From contig JAVQMD010000002.1 of the NCBI GenBank assembly GCA_032595675.1, positions 310,001 to 374,000 of the forward strand: 64,000 nucleotides of DNA. Reading direction: 5' to 3'. The DNA is from Candidatus Electrothrix rattekaaiensis (GTDB lineage: Bacteria > Desulfobacterota > Desulfobulbia > Desulfobulbales > Desulfobulbaceae). Made by a program: the position numbers and the translations under genes. The notes under the pieces were generated by a model that saw only the letters and a list, made by a program, of their open reading frames with translations, was not told where the DNA came from and did no database searches. Of this stretch, positions 43,146 through 52,740 are shown one piece after another. Each line of letters begins with the position of its first letter. Position 1 is the stretch's first letter.

Positions 43146-43697
43146 ATGAGCTGGAGAAAAGATATAGACAGGATACTCCTTCCTCAGAATGTTTGGCAGG
43201 AGATCGTTGCGCATTGCCGGAGAAAGGTGGCAGGAGATTTTCTTCCCGATGAGAGTAAGGTAAATAGAGCCTTTGGTATCCTTGCCGGAGTGCAGGCAGG
43301 GAAAGAGCTTCATGTACGCAGGGTGCTTCCGGTAAAAAGAAACGCCAGAAACCAGGAGCCCCTGAAAAGTTTTATGGACAAGATGATGGAAGAGCATGCT
43401 GTTCCATCGACGACCCCGCTCAGTAAACGAGGCTGGATCACCGACCCGCAAGAATTCAGAGAATGCCTCGAACTCTGCAATAAAGATAGCCTTTCCATTT
43501 TCGGTGCCTATCATATCCATGTGGTTCCTTGGGAAGGCGACCCTCTCCGTGATACCCCGACCCGTCTTGATACGCTCTTGGTCAAAGACAGCAAAATGTT
43601 CTCCTTTATAATTTCTATGGTGGATATTGAAAAGCCCACCATGCGAGCCTTTTATGAAGGAAAAATTGATCAGGAAGCCCCGATCATCATCGTTTAA
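43146..43697 (+). CDS. JAMM/MPN-like protein of unknown function
   Basis: The 183-residue protein is not recognised with certainty. It has a FGILAGVQAG strand, and later GAYHIHVVPWEGDPLRDTPTRLD. The HxH followed by PTxxD resembles the JAMM metal site (HxHP...PSxxD) with an insertion. This suggests a zinc peptidase of the Mov34/JAB type, but the upstream catalytic Glu is not obvious. It is followed by the dehydrogenase gene after 23 nt, on the same strand. Confidence 0.5.
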   Translation: MSWRKDIDRILLPQNVWQEIVAHCRRKVAGDFLPDESKVNRAFGILAGVQAGKELHVRRVLPVKRNARNQEPLKSFMDKMMEEHAVPSTTPLSKRGWITDPQEFRECLELCNKDSLSIFGAYHIHVVPWEGDPLRDTPTRLDTLLVKDSKMFSFIISMVDIEKPTMRAFYEGKIDQEAPIIIV

Positions 43698-43720
43698 TTT
43701 ATTTCCAGCAATACCTTGTT

Positions 43721-44920
43721 ATGTTTACGAATACGAGAGTAGAGTCAGACCTTATTGTCGAGTATACTGATCCTGTTGAAGGTTTTAAGGGATGGCTGGT
43801 CATTGATTCCATGACCCATAGGCTTGCTGCTGGCGGCCTCCGGGTGCAGCGGGGGCTTACCTGCGAATGTGTTCAGCACCTTGCGGCCACTATGACCCTG
43901 AAGATGCGAATTGCCGGAATACGGGCGGATGGTGCTAAGAGCGGTATTGATTATGATCCGGCAAGTCCTGGAAAACAGGAGGCGTTATTTCGTTTTATGC
44001 GGGCCATTAAACCGTACATGGAGGAACGGTATTCTATGGGGCCGGACCTGAACACCACCATGCCTGAGCTGGATGCGGTGTGTCAGCGTCTTGGTCTTTC
44101 CTCTATCAAAAACGCGGTGGCAAGGAACCAGCAGCTTGATGATACTGCTTTTGCTCAACGGACAGCCCTGCTTGCCGCTCCCTGTGGTCATGCAACGCTG
44201 GGCAGGTTACGATCCGGTGCTGGTTTGGCTGCCTCCTGTCTGGCGACCCTGGAATTTTTAGGGATTCCTCCGCAGGAAGGAACTGTGGCGATTCAAGGGT
44301 TTGGTGGCTTGGCGGCAGGGGCTGCGTATATTCTCCACCAGGCCGGGGTAAGAATTGTCGGCTTGGCTGATCGAGAGAAAAGCCTGTTCAGTATCAACGG
44401 TACCCCTCTTGACATCCCTTGCTTGCTTGCCTCTCAGGAGGGCGGAGAAAAGGGAATTATTCCGACGGCGGAGAATCCTAAGGCGGCCTATTCTGACAAT
44501 ACAAAGATCTATGATCTTCCCTGTGATATTTTTGTGCCAGCAGCTATTGAAAAGGCTGTTGATAAAGAGGCGGCAGAGCGTATCCAGGTAAAGGCCATTG
44601 CCAGCGGTGCCAATCTAGCCGTCACTGAAGAGGCGGAACAGATCCTCCATAAACGTGCTATTCCGGTGATCCCGGACATGGTTGCTGGCTGCGGCGGTTC
44701 CCTGTCTATGGAAGGGCTATTCGGGCCGGACACCATGCCCACTGCTGAGGACGTTTTGGCCCACGTTGACCAAAAAACACGGAAGATCGTCAAGGCAATG
44801 CTGCAACGCAGTCAACAGGATGATATTTCGCCACGAGAGGCTGCTCTCCGTCTCTGTGCGGAGGCTCCGCTGTATCCTGATTCCAAGCCCTATGTGCCGT
44901 TGGCGGAGCAGATCTCCTGA
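43721..44920 (+). CDS. Glu/Leu/Phe/Val dehydrogenase family protein
   Basis: This 399-residue protein matches the amino-acid dehydrogenase family: the N-terminal dimerisation/substrate domain with TLKMRIAGIRADGAKSGID (catalytic Lys region) and a Rossmann domain (VAIQGFGGLAAGAAYIL; ADREKSLF as nucleotide acid). DIFVPAAIEKAVD is also typical. It oxidatively deaminates an amino acid with NAD(P), but the substrate cannot be told from the sequence. It lies 23 nt after the JAMM-like gene and before a minisatellite. Confidence 0.88.
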   Translation: MFTNTRVESDLIVEYTDPVEGFKGWLVIDSMTHRLAAGGLRVQRGLTCECVQHLAATMTLKMRIAGIRADGAKSGIDYDPASPGKQEALFRFMRAIKPYMEERYSMGPDLNTTMPELDAVCQRLGLSSIKNAVARNQQLDDTAFAQRTALLAAPCGHATLGRLRSGAGLAASCLATLEFLGIPPQEGTVAIQGFGGLAAGAAYILHQAGVRIVGLADREKSLFSINGTPLDIPCLLASQEGGEKGIIPTAENPKAAYSDNTKIYDLPCDIFVPAAIEKAVDKEAAERIQVKAIASGANLAVTEEAEQILHKRAIPVIPDMVAGCGGSLSMEGLFGPDTMPTAEDVLAHVDQKTRKIVKAMLQRSQQDDISPREAALRLCAEAPLYPDSKPYVPLAEQIS

Positions 44921-44978
44921 AGCGGAGCGGTGGCCTGCGGCAACGGGAAGCTCTTCAACGTATATATGTCTGTCGGAC

Positions 44979-45130
44979 ATACCTGGGTAAGTCTCTCGGA
45001 GATACCTAGGTAAGTCCCTCGGAGATACCTAGGTAAGTCCCTCGGAGATACCTGGGTAAGTCCCTCGGAGATACCTGGGTAAGTCCCTCGGAGATACCTG
45101 GGTAAGTCCCTCGGACATACCTGGATACCT
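44979..45130. repeat. 23-bp tandem repeat (about 6.6 copies)
   Basis: TACCTGGGTAAGTCCCTCGGAGA-like units begin at 44980, 45003, 45026, 45049, 45072, 45095 and 45118 (last one partial). Each unit has AGGTA...TACCT symmetry. Two junctions read ACCTAGGT. The period is not a multiple of three and there are no spacers, so it is a minisatellite and neither coding nor CRISPR. Confidence 0.9.
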
Positions 45131-45229
45131 CCGGCAGACCTCTGTACGTTGAAAAAAAAATCAAATGCCTGTCAGAAGTTTTCATATTCCTTGTTAAGGA
45201 ACAAAATCTCTTCATCTTTTATTCGTCCT

Positions 45230-46600
45230 ATGCCTGTCCATCCCTTTGATTTTAAGATAAATCCGCATGTGTTCAGTACACCGGAGCTGGAAGCCCTGTT
45301 TGATGAGCAGGCTGTGCTGCAACGCTGGCTTGCTTTTGAGGCGGCCTTGGCTACGGCTCAGGGAAAGCTCGGTATGATCCCGGCAGAGGCAGCAACGGAA
45401 ATCCAGGCTCGGGCAAAGCTGGAACATATTGATCTGGACAGTGTCCGGGAAGGGTATAGTAAAAGTCGTAATTCAGTGGTTCCTCTGCTGGGTGGTCTCC
45501 GGCGGGCCTGCCGGGACGGGCACGGCGAATATGTCCATTACGGGGCCACGACCCAGGATGTGCTGGATACCGGCCAGATCCTTTCTTTTAAAGAGATCTT
45601 GAAGATACTGTACCGGGATCTTCTGACCTTGGAAGAGATGTGCCTGAAGCTGGCAGAAGAGCATCGCACAACCCCTATGGTTGCGAGAACCCACGGCCAG
45701 CAGGCTTTACCCACCACCTTCGGCCTGAAGGTTGCTGGCTGGCTGGCAGAGATCCGCCGCCATATCGAGCGGATCAAACATCTGCAAGCCACGGTTTGTG
45801 TTGGACAACTCAGTGGGGCGGTGGGTACCTATGCCGCTTTAGGTACCCAGGGACTTGCTGTTGCCGAGGAAACCATGCAGCTTCTCGGGCTTGATCATGA
45901 TCCACTTTCCTGGCATACCAGCAGAGACAGGATCGCTGAATTGGCTTCGGATTTTGCTCTCTTAGTTATGACGCTGGCCAAGATCGCCAATGAGATCTTG
46001 CAGCTCCAGAAGACCGAGATTGATGAACTCCGAGAACCGTCGCTCTCTGGTGCGCTATCCAGCAGTACCATGCCTCATAAGCAAAATCCGGTTATCTGTC
46101 AGCGGGTGAATGCCTTGGCAAAACATGTTCGAGCCCTCGCAGGAACGGTCATGGAAAGCAGCCTGCATGAGCATGAGCGTGATCCGCGTGCGCTCTGGGC
46201 AGAATGGTTGGCTGTGCCGCAACTCTGCATCTACACAGGAACCGCCTTGCAGTCTATGATTGGGGTTCTCTCCGGGCTGACAGTGCGAACAGAGCAGATG
46301 CTGGCGAATCTGCATCAGCGGAAAGACCTCATCTCCACGGAGTGGTTACTTTTTCAACTCAGTAAGAGCAGGGGAAAAAATCAGGCCTTGGAAAAGCTGC
46401 ATGGCTTAGCAGCCTCGGCTGCGGAGAGTGGTATCAGTCTGAAAGAGGGTGTCCTGGCGGATGCAGAAATAGGTTCGCTGTTTACCGCAGCAGATCTTGC
46501 CTCGCTTGATCGACCGGAGCAGTACATTGGTCATGCTGTGGAGATTGTGGATCGAATACTTGCAGATATCCGTAGCCTGAGGCAGGGGGATTCAGAGTAA
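45230..46600 (+). CDS. Fumarase/aspartase superfamily lyase (adenylosuccinate lyase or PcaB-like)
   Basis: The 456-residue protein has the superfamily signature SSTMPHKQNPVICQRV near residue 265, the His-containing HYGATTQDVLDT and the THGQQALPTTFG loop. It is a class II fumarase-fold lyase close to PurB and 3-carboxymuconate cycloisomerase; which one cannot be decided from motifs alone. ATG 45230 (MPVHPFDFKIN) is the family-like start; the frame is open from TTG 45149, giving 27 extra residues. Confidence 0.88.
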   Translation: MPVHPFDFKINPHVFSTPELEALFDEQAVLQRWLAFEAALATAQGKLGMIPAEAATEIQARAKLEHIDLDSVREGYSKSRNSVVPLLGGLRRACRDGHGEYVHYGATTQDVLDTGQILSFKEILKILYRDLLTLEEMCLKLAEEHRTTPMVARTHGQQALPTTFGLKVAGWLAEIRRHIERIKHLQATVCVGQLSGAVGTYAALGTQGLAVAEETMQLLGLDHDPLSWHTSRDRIAELASDFALLVMTLAKIANEILQLQKTEIDELREPSLSGALSSSTMPHKQNPVICQRVNALAKHVRALAGTVMESSLHEHERDPRALWAEWLAVPQLCIYTGTALQSMIGVLSGLTVRTEQMLANLHQRKDLISTEWLLFQLSKSRGKNQALEKLHGLAASAAESGISLKEGVLADAEIGSLFTAADLASLDRPEQYIGHAVEIVDRILADIRSLRQGDSE

Positions 46601-46821
46601 TGCGGAGTAATTTGAGCTGTGGGCTTGAAGGGGAGTAACCAAAGGTAACCCAAGGTAATCAGGTATTGCCTGCTGACCTGTTGATATATCTGCTCGGGAT
46701 GGAATTTTGTTCTTGTCAAGAGCTTGAGGGTGTGCTTTAAAAAAGTAAAGAGATTTGGAAGGGCTACGTAATCTATTTTGTCGCCGGTAATTCGGCGGAA
46801 CTCAAGGAGGAGACCCTGACT

Positions 46822-47007
46822 ATGCGAAACGTAAAGATTGATATGGAAAAATGCACGAATTGTCGAGAGTGTGTTGAGGTGTGCCCTGAAGAAGTTTTCC
46901 AACTGGTGAACGGCAACCCCGTCCATATTCACAAAGAAAAATGCATTGAGTGCGATCTCTGTATCAATATCTGTCCGGAAGATGCTATCAGTGTCGTCGC
47001 CCCTTAA
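46822..47007 (+). CDS. 2[4Fe-4S] ferredoxin
   Basis: This 61-residue protein has two CxxCxxCxxxCP motifs (CTNCRECVEVCP and CIECDLCINICP), a clostridial-type low-potential electron carrier. A GGAGGAGA site precedes the ATG. Its gene is monocistronic; a CCCCCC/GGGGG-type inverted pair follows at ~47016-47036, a possible terminator shared with asnS on the opposite strand. Confidence 0.93.
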   Translation: MRNVKIDMEKCTNCRECVEVCPEEVFQLVNGNPVHIHKEKCIECDLCINICPEDAISVVAP

Positions 47008-47102
47008 AAGACCCCCCTTTTTTTGGGAGGGGGAGGGTTCCGGGATACTTCAGAAGTACGCACCTTGCATCTTACCGTTTGCTGGCATGTCATTTGGTCA
47101 AA

Positions 47103-48479
47103 TCAGCAGGGCGCATTACCCGGTGTCCTCGGGAAGGGGATCACGTCCCGAATATTGCTCATGCCAGTGACGAACTGAACCAGTCGTTCAAAACCGAGAC
47201 CAAAGCCAGAATGGGACACAGAGCCGTACTGACGTAGGTCCAAGTACCAGCTATATTCTTGCGGATCAAGCCCGGCATCTTGCATGCGGGCTGTTAAGAG
47301 ATCCAGCCGTTCCTCCCGTTGGCTACCGCCCACCAGTTCTCCGATACCCGGAACCAGGATATCCATTGCCGCAACTGTCTTGCCGTCCTCATTCTGGCGC
47401 ATATAAAATGGTTTGATGCTCTTGGGGTAATCTGTGACAATCACGGGTCTGCCTGCAATTTCTTCGCAAAGGAAACGTTCGTGTTCCGCCTGAAGATCAC
47501 TTCCCCAGGCAACAGGGTATTCAAATGGCTGTTTCGTTCCCTCCAACTCTTGGATCGCTTGGCTATAGGTCATGCGAGTAAAGGGCTGTTGGCAGACTGT
47601 TTTCAGCTTTTCAATCAAGCCCTTGCTGATAAATCGGTTGAAGAGGTCAAGGTCATCCGCGCAATTTTCCAGCACGGTGCTGATCAAATCCTGAATAAGG
47701 GCCTCAGCGATTTCTATGTCGCAATCCAGATCACAAAAGGCCATTTCCGGCTCCAGCATCCAGAACTCGGCCAAATGGCGGCTGGTATTTGAATTTTCCG
47801 CGCGAAAGGTCGGGCCAAAGGTGTAGACTCGGCCATGAGAGAGAGCGTAAATTTCTGCCTGCAATTGTCCGCTGACCGTTAAGCCAGCTTTACGTCCAAA
47901 AAAATCATGGGTAAAAGGGTTTTCCTTTCCCAGTTCCTTGTCGGACAGAGCTGTGACGGTAAACATTTCACCAGCACCTTCGCAGTCCGAGGTGGTGATG
48001 ATTGGTGTATGTACCTGAAAGAATCCTTGATCTCGAAAAAAACGATGGATAGCAAAATTCAGCTCGGAGCGAATGCGGGCAACGGCACCTAATGCATTTG
48101 TGCGTGGACGCAGATGGCTGATGGAGCGGAGAAATTCGAAGCTGTGTCGCTTTTTTTGCAAAAGATAGCTGCTCGGGTCGGCAGATCCGAGTATCTCAAT
48201 GCTTTCTGCTTGGATTTCTACGGCCTGACCTTTGGCTGGTGATTCCACCAGGATGCCGGTGGCCTTGACCGCTGTGCCGGTGCTGATATGTCGGATCTCA
48301 TCGGCGTAATTTTTCAGCTCTGATTCGGCGATAACCTGTATTCCAGACAAACAGGAACCGTCTGTAAGTTCGATAAAGCAGAGGCTGCCGGAATTTCGAC
48401 AGGTCCGTACCCAGCCCTCTATGACGACTTGCTGCTCACTCGGTTCGGTGTCCAGAAGTTCTTTAATGCGTGGTTTCAT
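47103..48479 (-). CDS. asnS: Asparaginyl-tRNA synthetase
   Basis: It is a class IIb synthetase with an N-terminal OB anticodon-binding domain ([25 protein letters not shown]). Motif 2 is [26 protein letters not shown] and motif 3 [15 protein letters not shown]. The AsnRS-typical C-terminal block ([12 protein letters not shown]) ends the protein. ATG 48479 gives 458 residues; a GTG three codons earlier is also in frame. The gene is followed by tRNA-Asn on the same strand side (upstream of its start). Confidence 0.95.
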   Translation of the reverse strand: MKPRIKELLDTEPSEQQVVIEGWVRTCRNSGSLCFIELTDGSCLSGIQVIAESELKNYADEIRHISTGTAVKATGILVESPAKGQAVEIQAESIEILGSADPSSYLLQKKRHSFEFLRSISHLRPRTNALGAVARIRSELNFAIHRFFRDQGFFQVHTPIITTSDCEGAGEMFTVTALSDKELGKENPFTHDFFGRKAGLTVSGQLQAEIYALSHGRVYTFGPTFRAENSNTSRHLAEFWMLEPEMAFCDLDCDIEIAEALIQDLISTVLENCADDLDLFNRFISKGLIEKLKTVCQQPFTRMTYSQAIQELEGTKQPFEYPVAWGSDLQAEHERFLCEEIAGRPVIVTDYPKSIKPFYMRQNEDGKTVAAMDILVPGIGELVGGSQREERLDLLTARMQDAGLDPQEYSWYLDLRQYGSVSHSGFGLGFERLVQFVTGMSNIRDVIPFPRTPGNAPC

Positions 48480-48601
48480 AGCTCTCAATCACAATGAAGG
48501 TTGTACCGTGGAGGTTTCGCAGAGATCTTCATCTGTTTAGCGCAAAAAAATTGAGATATCCAGTTAATTCAGCCCGACGTGAGAGAGGGTGGCATAAAAC
48601 A

Positions 48602-48637
48602 AAAAAAGCCCGAAGGATTTCTCCTTCAGGCTTTTCA
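48602..48637 (-). terminator. Rho-independent terminator of tRNA-Asn
   Basis: On the minus strand AAGCCTGAAGGA pairs with TCCTTCGGGCTT (one mismatch), followed by a run of seven T, just beyond the tRNA-Asn 3' end. Confidence 0.75.
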
Positions 48638-48643
48638 TATCTA

Positions 48644-48719
48644 TGGCTCCTCGGGACGGACTCGAACCGCCGACAAGGTGGTTAACAGCCACCCGCTCTA
48701 CCAACTGAGCTACCGAGGA
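48644..48719 (-). tRNA. tRNA-Asn (GTT)
   Basis: The minus strand gives a 76-nt tRNA with a 7-bp acceptor stem (TCCTCGG/CCGAGGA), D-arm TAGCTCAGTTGGTAGAGC, anticodon stem with GTT in CTGTTAA, T-arm GGTTCGAGTCC and encoded CCA. It is adjacent to its own synthetase gene asnS, on the same strand. Confidence 0.96.
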
Positions 48720-48864
48720 ACAGGTTTTCTTTGCTCATGTCAATGAGCACCTTTATAGCATAAAATTATAGGTGGGGTCAAGTAAAAAAGAACGGTGCAT
48801 TAAAAAAAGCTTGCATAGAAGGTAACAGTCTTGTATAAAAGGGAACCGTAATTTATTACGCCGT

Positions 48865-48942
48865 CGGGGCGTAGCGCAGCCTGGTTAGCGTGCCTGCCTT
48901 GGGAGCAGGAGGTCGTAGGTTCGAATCCTACCGCCCCGACCA
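48865..48942 (+). tRNA. tRNA-Pro (TGG)
   Basis: It has a 7-bp acceptor stem CGGGGCG/CGCCCCG, anticodon stem CCTGC/GCAGG with loop CTTGGGA (anticodon TGG), T-arm GGTTCGAATCC and encoded CCA. It lies 145 nt from tRNA-Asn in the opposite orientation. Confidence 0.96.
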
Positions 48943-49287
48943 TTTCTTTTTTAGTTATTTCAATAACCTGAATTTGCCCCCTTTCTCGTTCAGGTGCCAC
49001 TGCTGTATCTCTCGAAGTTAATTTATAAAGCCGCTGTGATTCATCTCTTGAAGTCTGATAAGATCACTGTGATAGCTCAATATTTTGTTTTCACTAGCAA
49101 TCTTGAGAAATTAAACCAATCATCTTGTGCGCATCTATTAACCCCCTGCTGTGTCGTAACCTGTCGAATTTCCGAGCTGGATTTTTTTTTCATTAACGAA
49201 GACTACCCTGACATTTAGTGCCTTACTCCTCAACTTCTGTCACAAAAAACAAGAAAATCAAGCGGCAATTTTTATAGAAGATATCAT
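48943..49287. other. 345-nt intergenic region
   Basis: Between tRNA-Pro and the diguanylate cyclase I see no gene or strong repeat. Confidence 0.3.
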
Positions 49288-50190
49288 TCAACCCATTGTC
49301 AAACAATTCCTCCCGACTTCCTTACATTTATACAAAAGCTTATCAACCCTTTTTATAATATTTTCAATATTATCTTCAGTATCAACGAGTGTGGCACCAA
49401 TGGAGATTGTAACATGCAACGTTTCTTCATTATGGATTAGATAGGAGTTCTCTACAAGTTCTCTCATTCTATTGCCAAGAGTTTCAAGATCACGATAATT
49501 TATATTACGTATAATACCAACAAACTCTTCTCCTCCCCAACGACCATAAAGATCAAACGCTCTGGCATTAGAAACAAAAGTGTTTGCAACAAGTCTAAGG
49601 ACATCATCACCCACATCATGGCCATATCTGTCATTGAACGCCTTAAAATTATCAATATCCATGAACAAGATACCGAATGGTACATTATAACGTTTTCTTT
49701 CTTCAAATCTGCTCTGGATCTCTTTCTCAATATAATGCCTGTTTGCTAATTGAGTAAGATTGTCAAGAAGGGCCAGCTTTTCAAGCTCTTTCACTCTCAG
49801 TTCATTACTTGACATACTGCTGATATCTGAAAATAATTCAATCCCGCCTATTATATCTCCCTCGTCGTTGGTTAATGTACTGATACGAACAGAAACCGGT
49901 ATTCTATGACCTTTCTTGTGGTGCATATACACTTTAGCTTCCCGTGGAGTTCCGTCAGAAATCGTTGCTGCAAGAGGACATATTCCGGTGCAAAGTTTAT
50001 TCCCTTCACTATCAACATGGGTAAGTATATTATCTGAACAGGATTTACCGAGTACCTCTTCAGCGGTAAATCCAGAAATCTGTGCAGCAGCTTTATTCCA
50101 ATAGGTTATAATTCTGTCTTTATTTACAAGATATAGGCCATCATGAAGATTTTGAATAATTTTTTCATACGACTCTTGTTCTAACCTCAT
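49288..50190 (-). CDS. PAS-GGDEF diguanylate cyclase
   Basis: It has an N-terminal PAS domain (residues ~8-130: LHDGLYLVNKDRIITYWNKAAAQISGF), a short coiled coil, and a GGDEF domain with active site RWGGEEFVGII and the DIDNFKAFNDRYGHDVGDDVL substrate segment. It is predicted to make cyclic di-GMP in the cytoplasm. The inhibitory RxxD site is not evident. ATG 50190 follows GAGG, so the 16-residue extension is left out. Confidence 0.9.
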   Translation of the reverse strand: MRLEQESYEKIIQNLHDGLYLVNKDRIITYWNKAAAQISGFTAEEVLGKSCSDNILTHVDSEGNKLCTGICPLAATISDGTPREAKVYMHHKKGHRIPVSVRISTLTNDEGDIIGGIELFSDISSMSSNELRVKELEKLALLDNLTQLANRHYIEKEIQSRFEERKRYNVPFGILFMDIDNFKAFNDRYGHDVGDDVLRLVANTFVSNARAFDLYGRWGGEEFVGIIRNINYRDLETLGNRMRELVENSYLIHNEETLHVTISIGATLVDTEDNIENIIKRVDKLLYKCKEVGRNCLTMG

Positions 50191-50836
50191 CCGATTTCCC
50201 TCACCATCATTTTTTATGTACGTGTATTCCACTGGCACCGGGTATATTCAATTCATCAGGCAACACCAAAGAGATACCTTGCCTAATTTTATCTATAACC
50301 TGATCACGGGGGTACTGATTAGCTACTATTTTACCCGAAAAATATCCTTCTTAATATTAAACCGTATTTAAAGGGAGATAACGGTAAAAATCCGGTACAC
50401 AAATTGTGTTGTTTTGCTGTTATCAAGCGAGGTCAATATTCATCTCCCTAATTAGCAGTTACGATTTACCGAAGACTTAACCATGCTTAATTTAAAAAGT
50501 AAATAAAAAACAAGACATTGTAGGGAAAAAGCACCCGTTTCGGTATCACATCCCAAAGTTAAACCGCGTAGTGATGTGGGTTACAGGGCGGGGGCGCAGA
50601 TACTGTTATCCCTGACCACCTTTCTCTGAGTTGTTTTCTGTCCTTTTTTCAAGCGTTCATCCTTATCACGCAAGACTGATATTTAATTGTCGTACCCACA
50701 TAGCGTCTGTGCTTCAGGGGCGTATCAGGCGCAACAGGTGGTTGGTTGTGCGGCTCTTTTTTCCGGGAGGGCGTAAAGGAGAAGAAAGGATAAGAAGAAC
50801 GGGTGACTGAAAGAAAAAAGGAGGCAATTTATATAA
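50191..50836. other. ~645-nt non-coding region
   Basis: No strong gene is seen here. The stretch is AT-rich near 50480-50510 and holds no clear terminator or known riboswitch pattern. Confidence 0.3.
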
Positions 50837-50956
50837 ATGTTGGTATCATCGGTTGTTGGAAAACAAGGTAAGCCCGTATGTAAGTTGAACAGCGTATTGG
50901 CTCGATTTGCTTCTTCCAGAAGGAAGAAAAAGCAAGTAGGCAAGGCGTGCAATTAA
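50837..50956 (+). CDS. Putative 39-residue small protein upstream of panB
   Basis: An ATG at 50837 preceded by AAAGGAGG (about 13 nt spacing) opens a 39-codon frame rich in Lys, Arg and Ser, ending 24 nt before panB. It is not recognised; it could be a leader or a chance frame. Confidence 0.3.
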   Translation: MLVSSVVGKQGKPVCKLNSVLARFASSRRKKKQVGKACN

Positions 50957-50980
50957 TACCTCCGCAGGTCGGGGAAACAA

Positions 50981-51850
50981 ATGTGTATGAAAAAAGTAAC
51001 TGTTAAAGATTTTCGCGAAATGAAGGGCAGCGGTCATGCCATTTCCATGCTCACTGCCTATGATGCCTCTATGGCCCGTCTGCTGGATCAGGCCGGAGTG
51101 GATGCCCTGCTGGTGGGGGATTCCCTGGGTATGGTGGTTCTGGGTTATGACTCCACGGTTCCGGTGACGATGGAGGAGATGCTGCACCATGCCGGGGCGG
51201 TCAGTCGGGGCACGGAACGGGCCTTGGTGATCGGTGATATGCCCTTTGGCTCTTATCAGGTCTCTGTGGAACAGGCCATTGCCAACGGAACCCGTTTCCT
51301 CAAGGAAGCAGGCTGCGACTGCGTAAAATTGGAAGGCGGGGAAGAGGTCTGTGATGCTGTTCAAGGGCTAGTTCGGGCCGGGGTACCGGTTATGGGCCAT
51401 ATCGGCCTGACTCCGCAGACCGCCGGTCAACTGGGCGGCTTTAAGGTGCAGGGAAAGGATATGGAGGCGGCCCGCAGGCTGCTTGCCGATGCCAAAGCCC
51501 TGGAAGCGGCCGGGGTATTCGGGATTACGCTGGAGGCGGTTCCTGCTCCGTTGGCAAAAATTATTACCGTGGAAGTCGCTGTGCCCGTCATCGGCATCGG
51601 GGCAGGCCCGGACTGTGATGGACAGGTGCTGGTTATTCACGACATGCTGGGTTTGTTCGAGAAGTTTACCCCCAAGTTCGTGAAACAGTATTGCAATCTT
51701 GCCCCGGATATCAAGCAGGGCGTGCAGGCCTTTATTCGGGAGATCCAGGACGGTAGCTTTCCGGGGGAAGAGCATAGTTTTGCAGCCAAGGAAGACTTTT
51801 CTGATCTGCTCGGATCAGAGAAAGAAGAGCATACCCTTTCTCCTGCCTGA
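50981..51850 (+). CDS. panB: 3-Methyl-2-oxobutanoate hydroxymethyltransferase
   Basis: PanB makes ketopantoate from 2-oxoisovalerate and methylenetetrahydrofolate, the first step of pantothenate synthesis. Family blocks include LTAYDASMARLLDQAGVDALLVGDSLGMV, KLEGGEE, GHIGLTPQ and the late IGIGAGPDCDGQVLVIHDMLG. The length of 289 is slightly above the usual because of an acidic tail. A second ATG at 50987 is also possible. No panC or panD is adjacent. Confidence 0.95.
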   Translation: MCMKKVTVKDFREMKGSGHAISMLTAYDASMARLLDQAGVDALLVGDSLGMVVLGYDSTVPVTMEEMLHHAGAVSRGTERALVIGDMPFGSYQVSVEQAIANGTRFLKEAGCDCVKLEGGEEVCDAVQGLVRAGVPVMGHIGLTPQTAGQLGGFKVQGKDMEAARRLLADAKALEAAGVFGITLEAVPAPLAKIITVEVAVPVIGIGAGPDCDGQVLVIHDMLGLFEKFTPKFVKQYCNLAPDIKQGVQAFIREIQDGSFPGEEHSFAAKEDFSDLLGSEKEEHTLSPA

Positions 51851-52215
51851 AAAAAGTTCGGAGCAGATCAGGGAAAACGCAGGTGTGGCCGACTGCCGGG
51901 CCTGCGCCGTCCCTTTATGTTGAGTATCCCACTTTTTCCCCACTGCCCACCCCTGACAGGATAATTTTCTTCCTTGTTTTTTTGGGTGCAAAAACTGTTT
52001 TTGCATCGCATCAAGAAAAAGAAGATATTTCGACACGTTTTCTCCTCCCTTGGAGTCATCTTTTTTACATCTCAACGCGATTCAATTATAGAGGAATGTG
52101 TATTTATTCGCCGCAGAAACTGTTTTTCAGTGTTGTTTTTGTCGGGACGAACCCGTTGATATTCTGCCTTATTCTCCTTGACGGAAAAGTTCTTGTGGGA
52201 TAAAAGGAGGAAAGG
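51851..52215. other. ~365-nt region before mraZ
   Basis: No gene is seen. The right end leads into the mraZ control region. Confidence 0.3.
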
Positions 52216-52240
52216 TGGTGTAGAGTGGGGAAAAATGGAG
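52216..52240 (+). promoter_or_regulatory. MraZ operator (three TGGNN repeats)
   Basis: TGGTG, TGGGG and TGGAG lie exactly 10 nt apart (52216, 52226, 52236) separated by 5-nt spacers, the known MraZ-box arrangement. MraZ is expected to repress its own dcw operon here. Confidence 0.7.
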
Positions 52241-52269
52241 TTGATGGCTAAAGCGATCTTCGTGATGAA

Positions 52270-52740
52270 ATGACAAAGAAAAAAATTGTTGGGTTACGTT
52301 TTCGCAGTCGCTCCGAGCATGTTTTGGACGCTAAAGGGCGTCTTAATATCCCGAGTCGGTTTCGGGACGTGTTGTCCGAGGTCTACGGTAATGCTCTGAT
52401 TGTCACCAATTGGCAGAAAAGCCTGAAGGCCTATCCCGTTGTTGAGTGGGAGGCCTTGGAAGAGAAGTTGTTAACCCAAGGCCGGAGTCAGCCCGGCATG
52501 AGTGCCTTTGTTCGTTATGTTATTTCCGGCGTTATTGAATGCTCGTTGGATAAACAGGGCCGGATACTTTTGCCTGCGCCGTTGCGAAATGAATTCGGCA
52601 TGAGCAAGGAAGTGGTTTTAAACGGTATGCTTGATCATTTTGAAATTTGGGATAAAGGGGCTTGGCAGAACGAAGTTCGTCGTACCCGTGAAGATTTTAC
52701 CAGTTTTCGTGAAGGCTTGTCTTCACTGGGGATCCTTTAA
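52270..52740 (+). CDS. mraZ: Division/cell-wall cluster regulator MraZ
   Basis: The 156-residue protein has two AbrB-like MraZ halves (LDAKGRLNIPSRFRDVL and LDKQGRILLPAPLRNEF, each with the DxKGR motif). It binds the TGGNN repeats just upstream. The stop overlaps rsmH by one base. Confidence 0.95.
   Translation: MTKKKIVGLRFRSRSEHVLDAKGRLNIPSRFRDVLSEVYGNALIVTNWQKSLKAYPVVEWEALEEKLLTQGRSQPGMSAFVRYVISGVIECSLDKQGRILLPAPLRNEFGMSKEVVLNGMLDHFEIWDKGAWQNEVRRTREDFTSFREGLSSLGIL

Noticed and set aside
45006-45215. Minus-strand frame reading through the 23-bp repeats
   Set aside because: It is a by-product of the repeat having no stop in that frame; no ribosome site or conserved features.
48494-48685. 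Plus-strand frame overlapping tRNA-Asn
   Set aside because: It is explained by the tRNA and its terminator; no protein family features are seen.
48800-49000. Minus-strand frame with GFEPTTSCSQGRHANQAALRPD-like peptide over tRNA-Pro
   Set aside because: This is a well-known false protein made by reading the complement of a tRNA-Pro gene.
50846-51364. 172-codon minus-strand frame opposite panB
   Set aside because: It is antisense to a clear PanB and has no family features.
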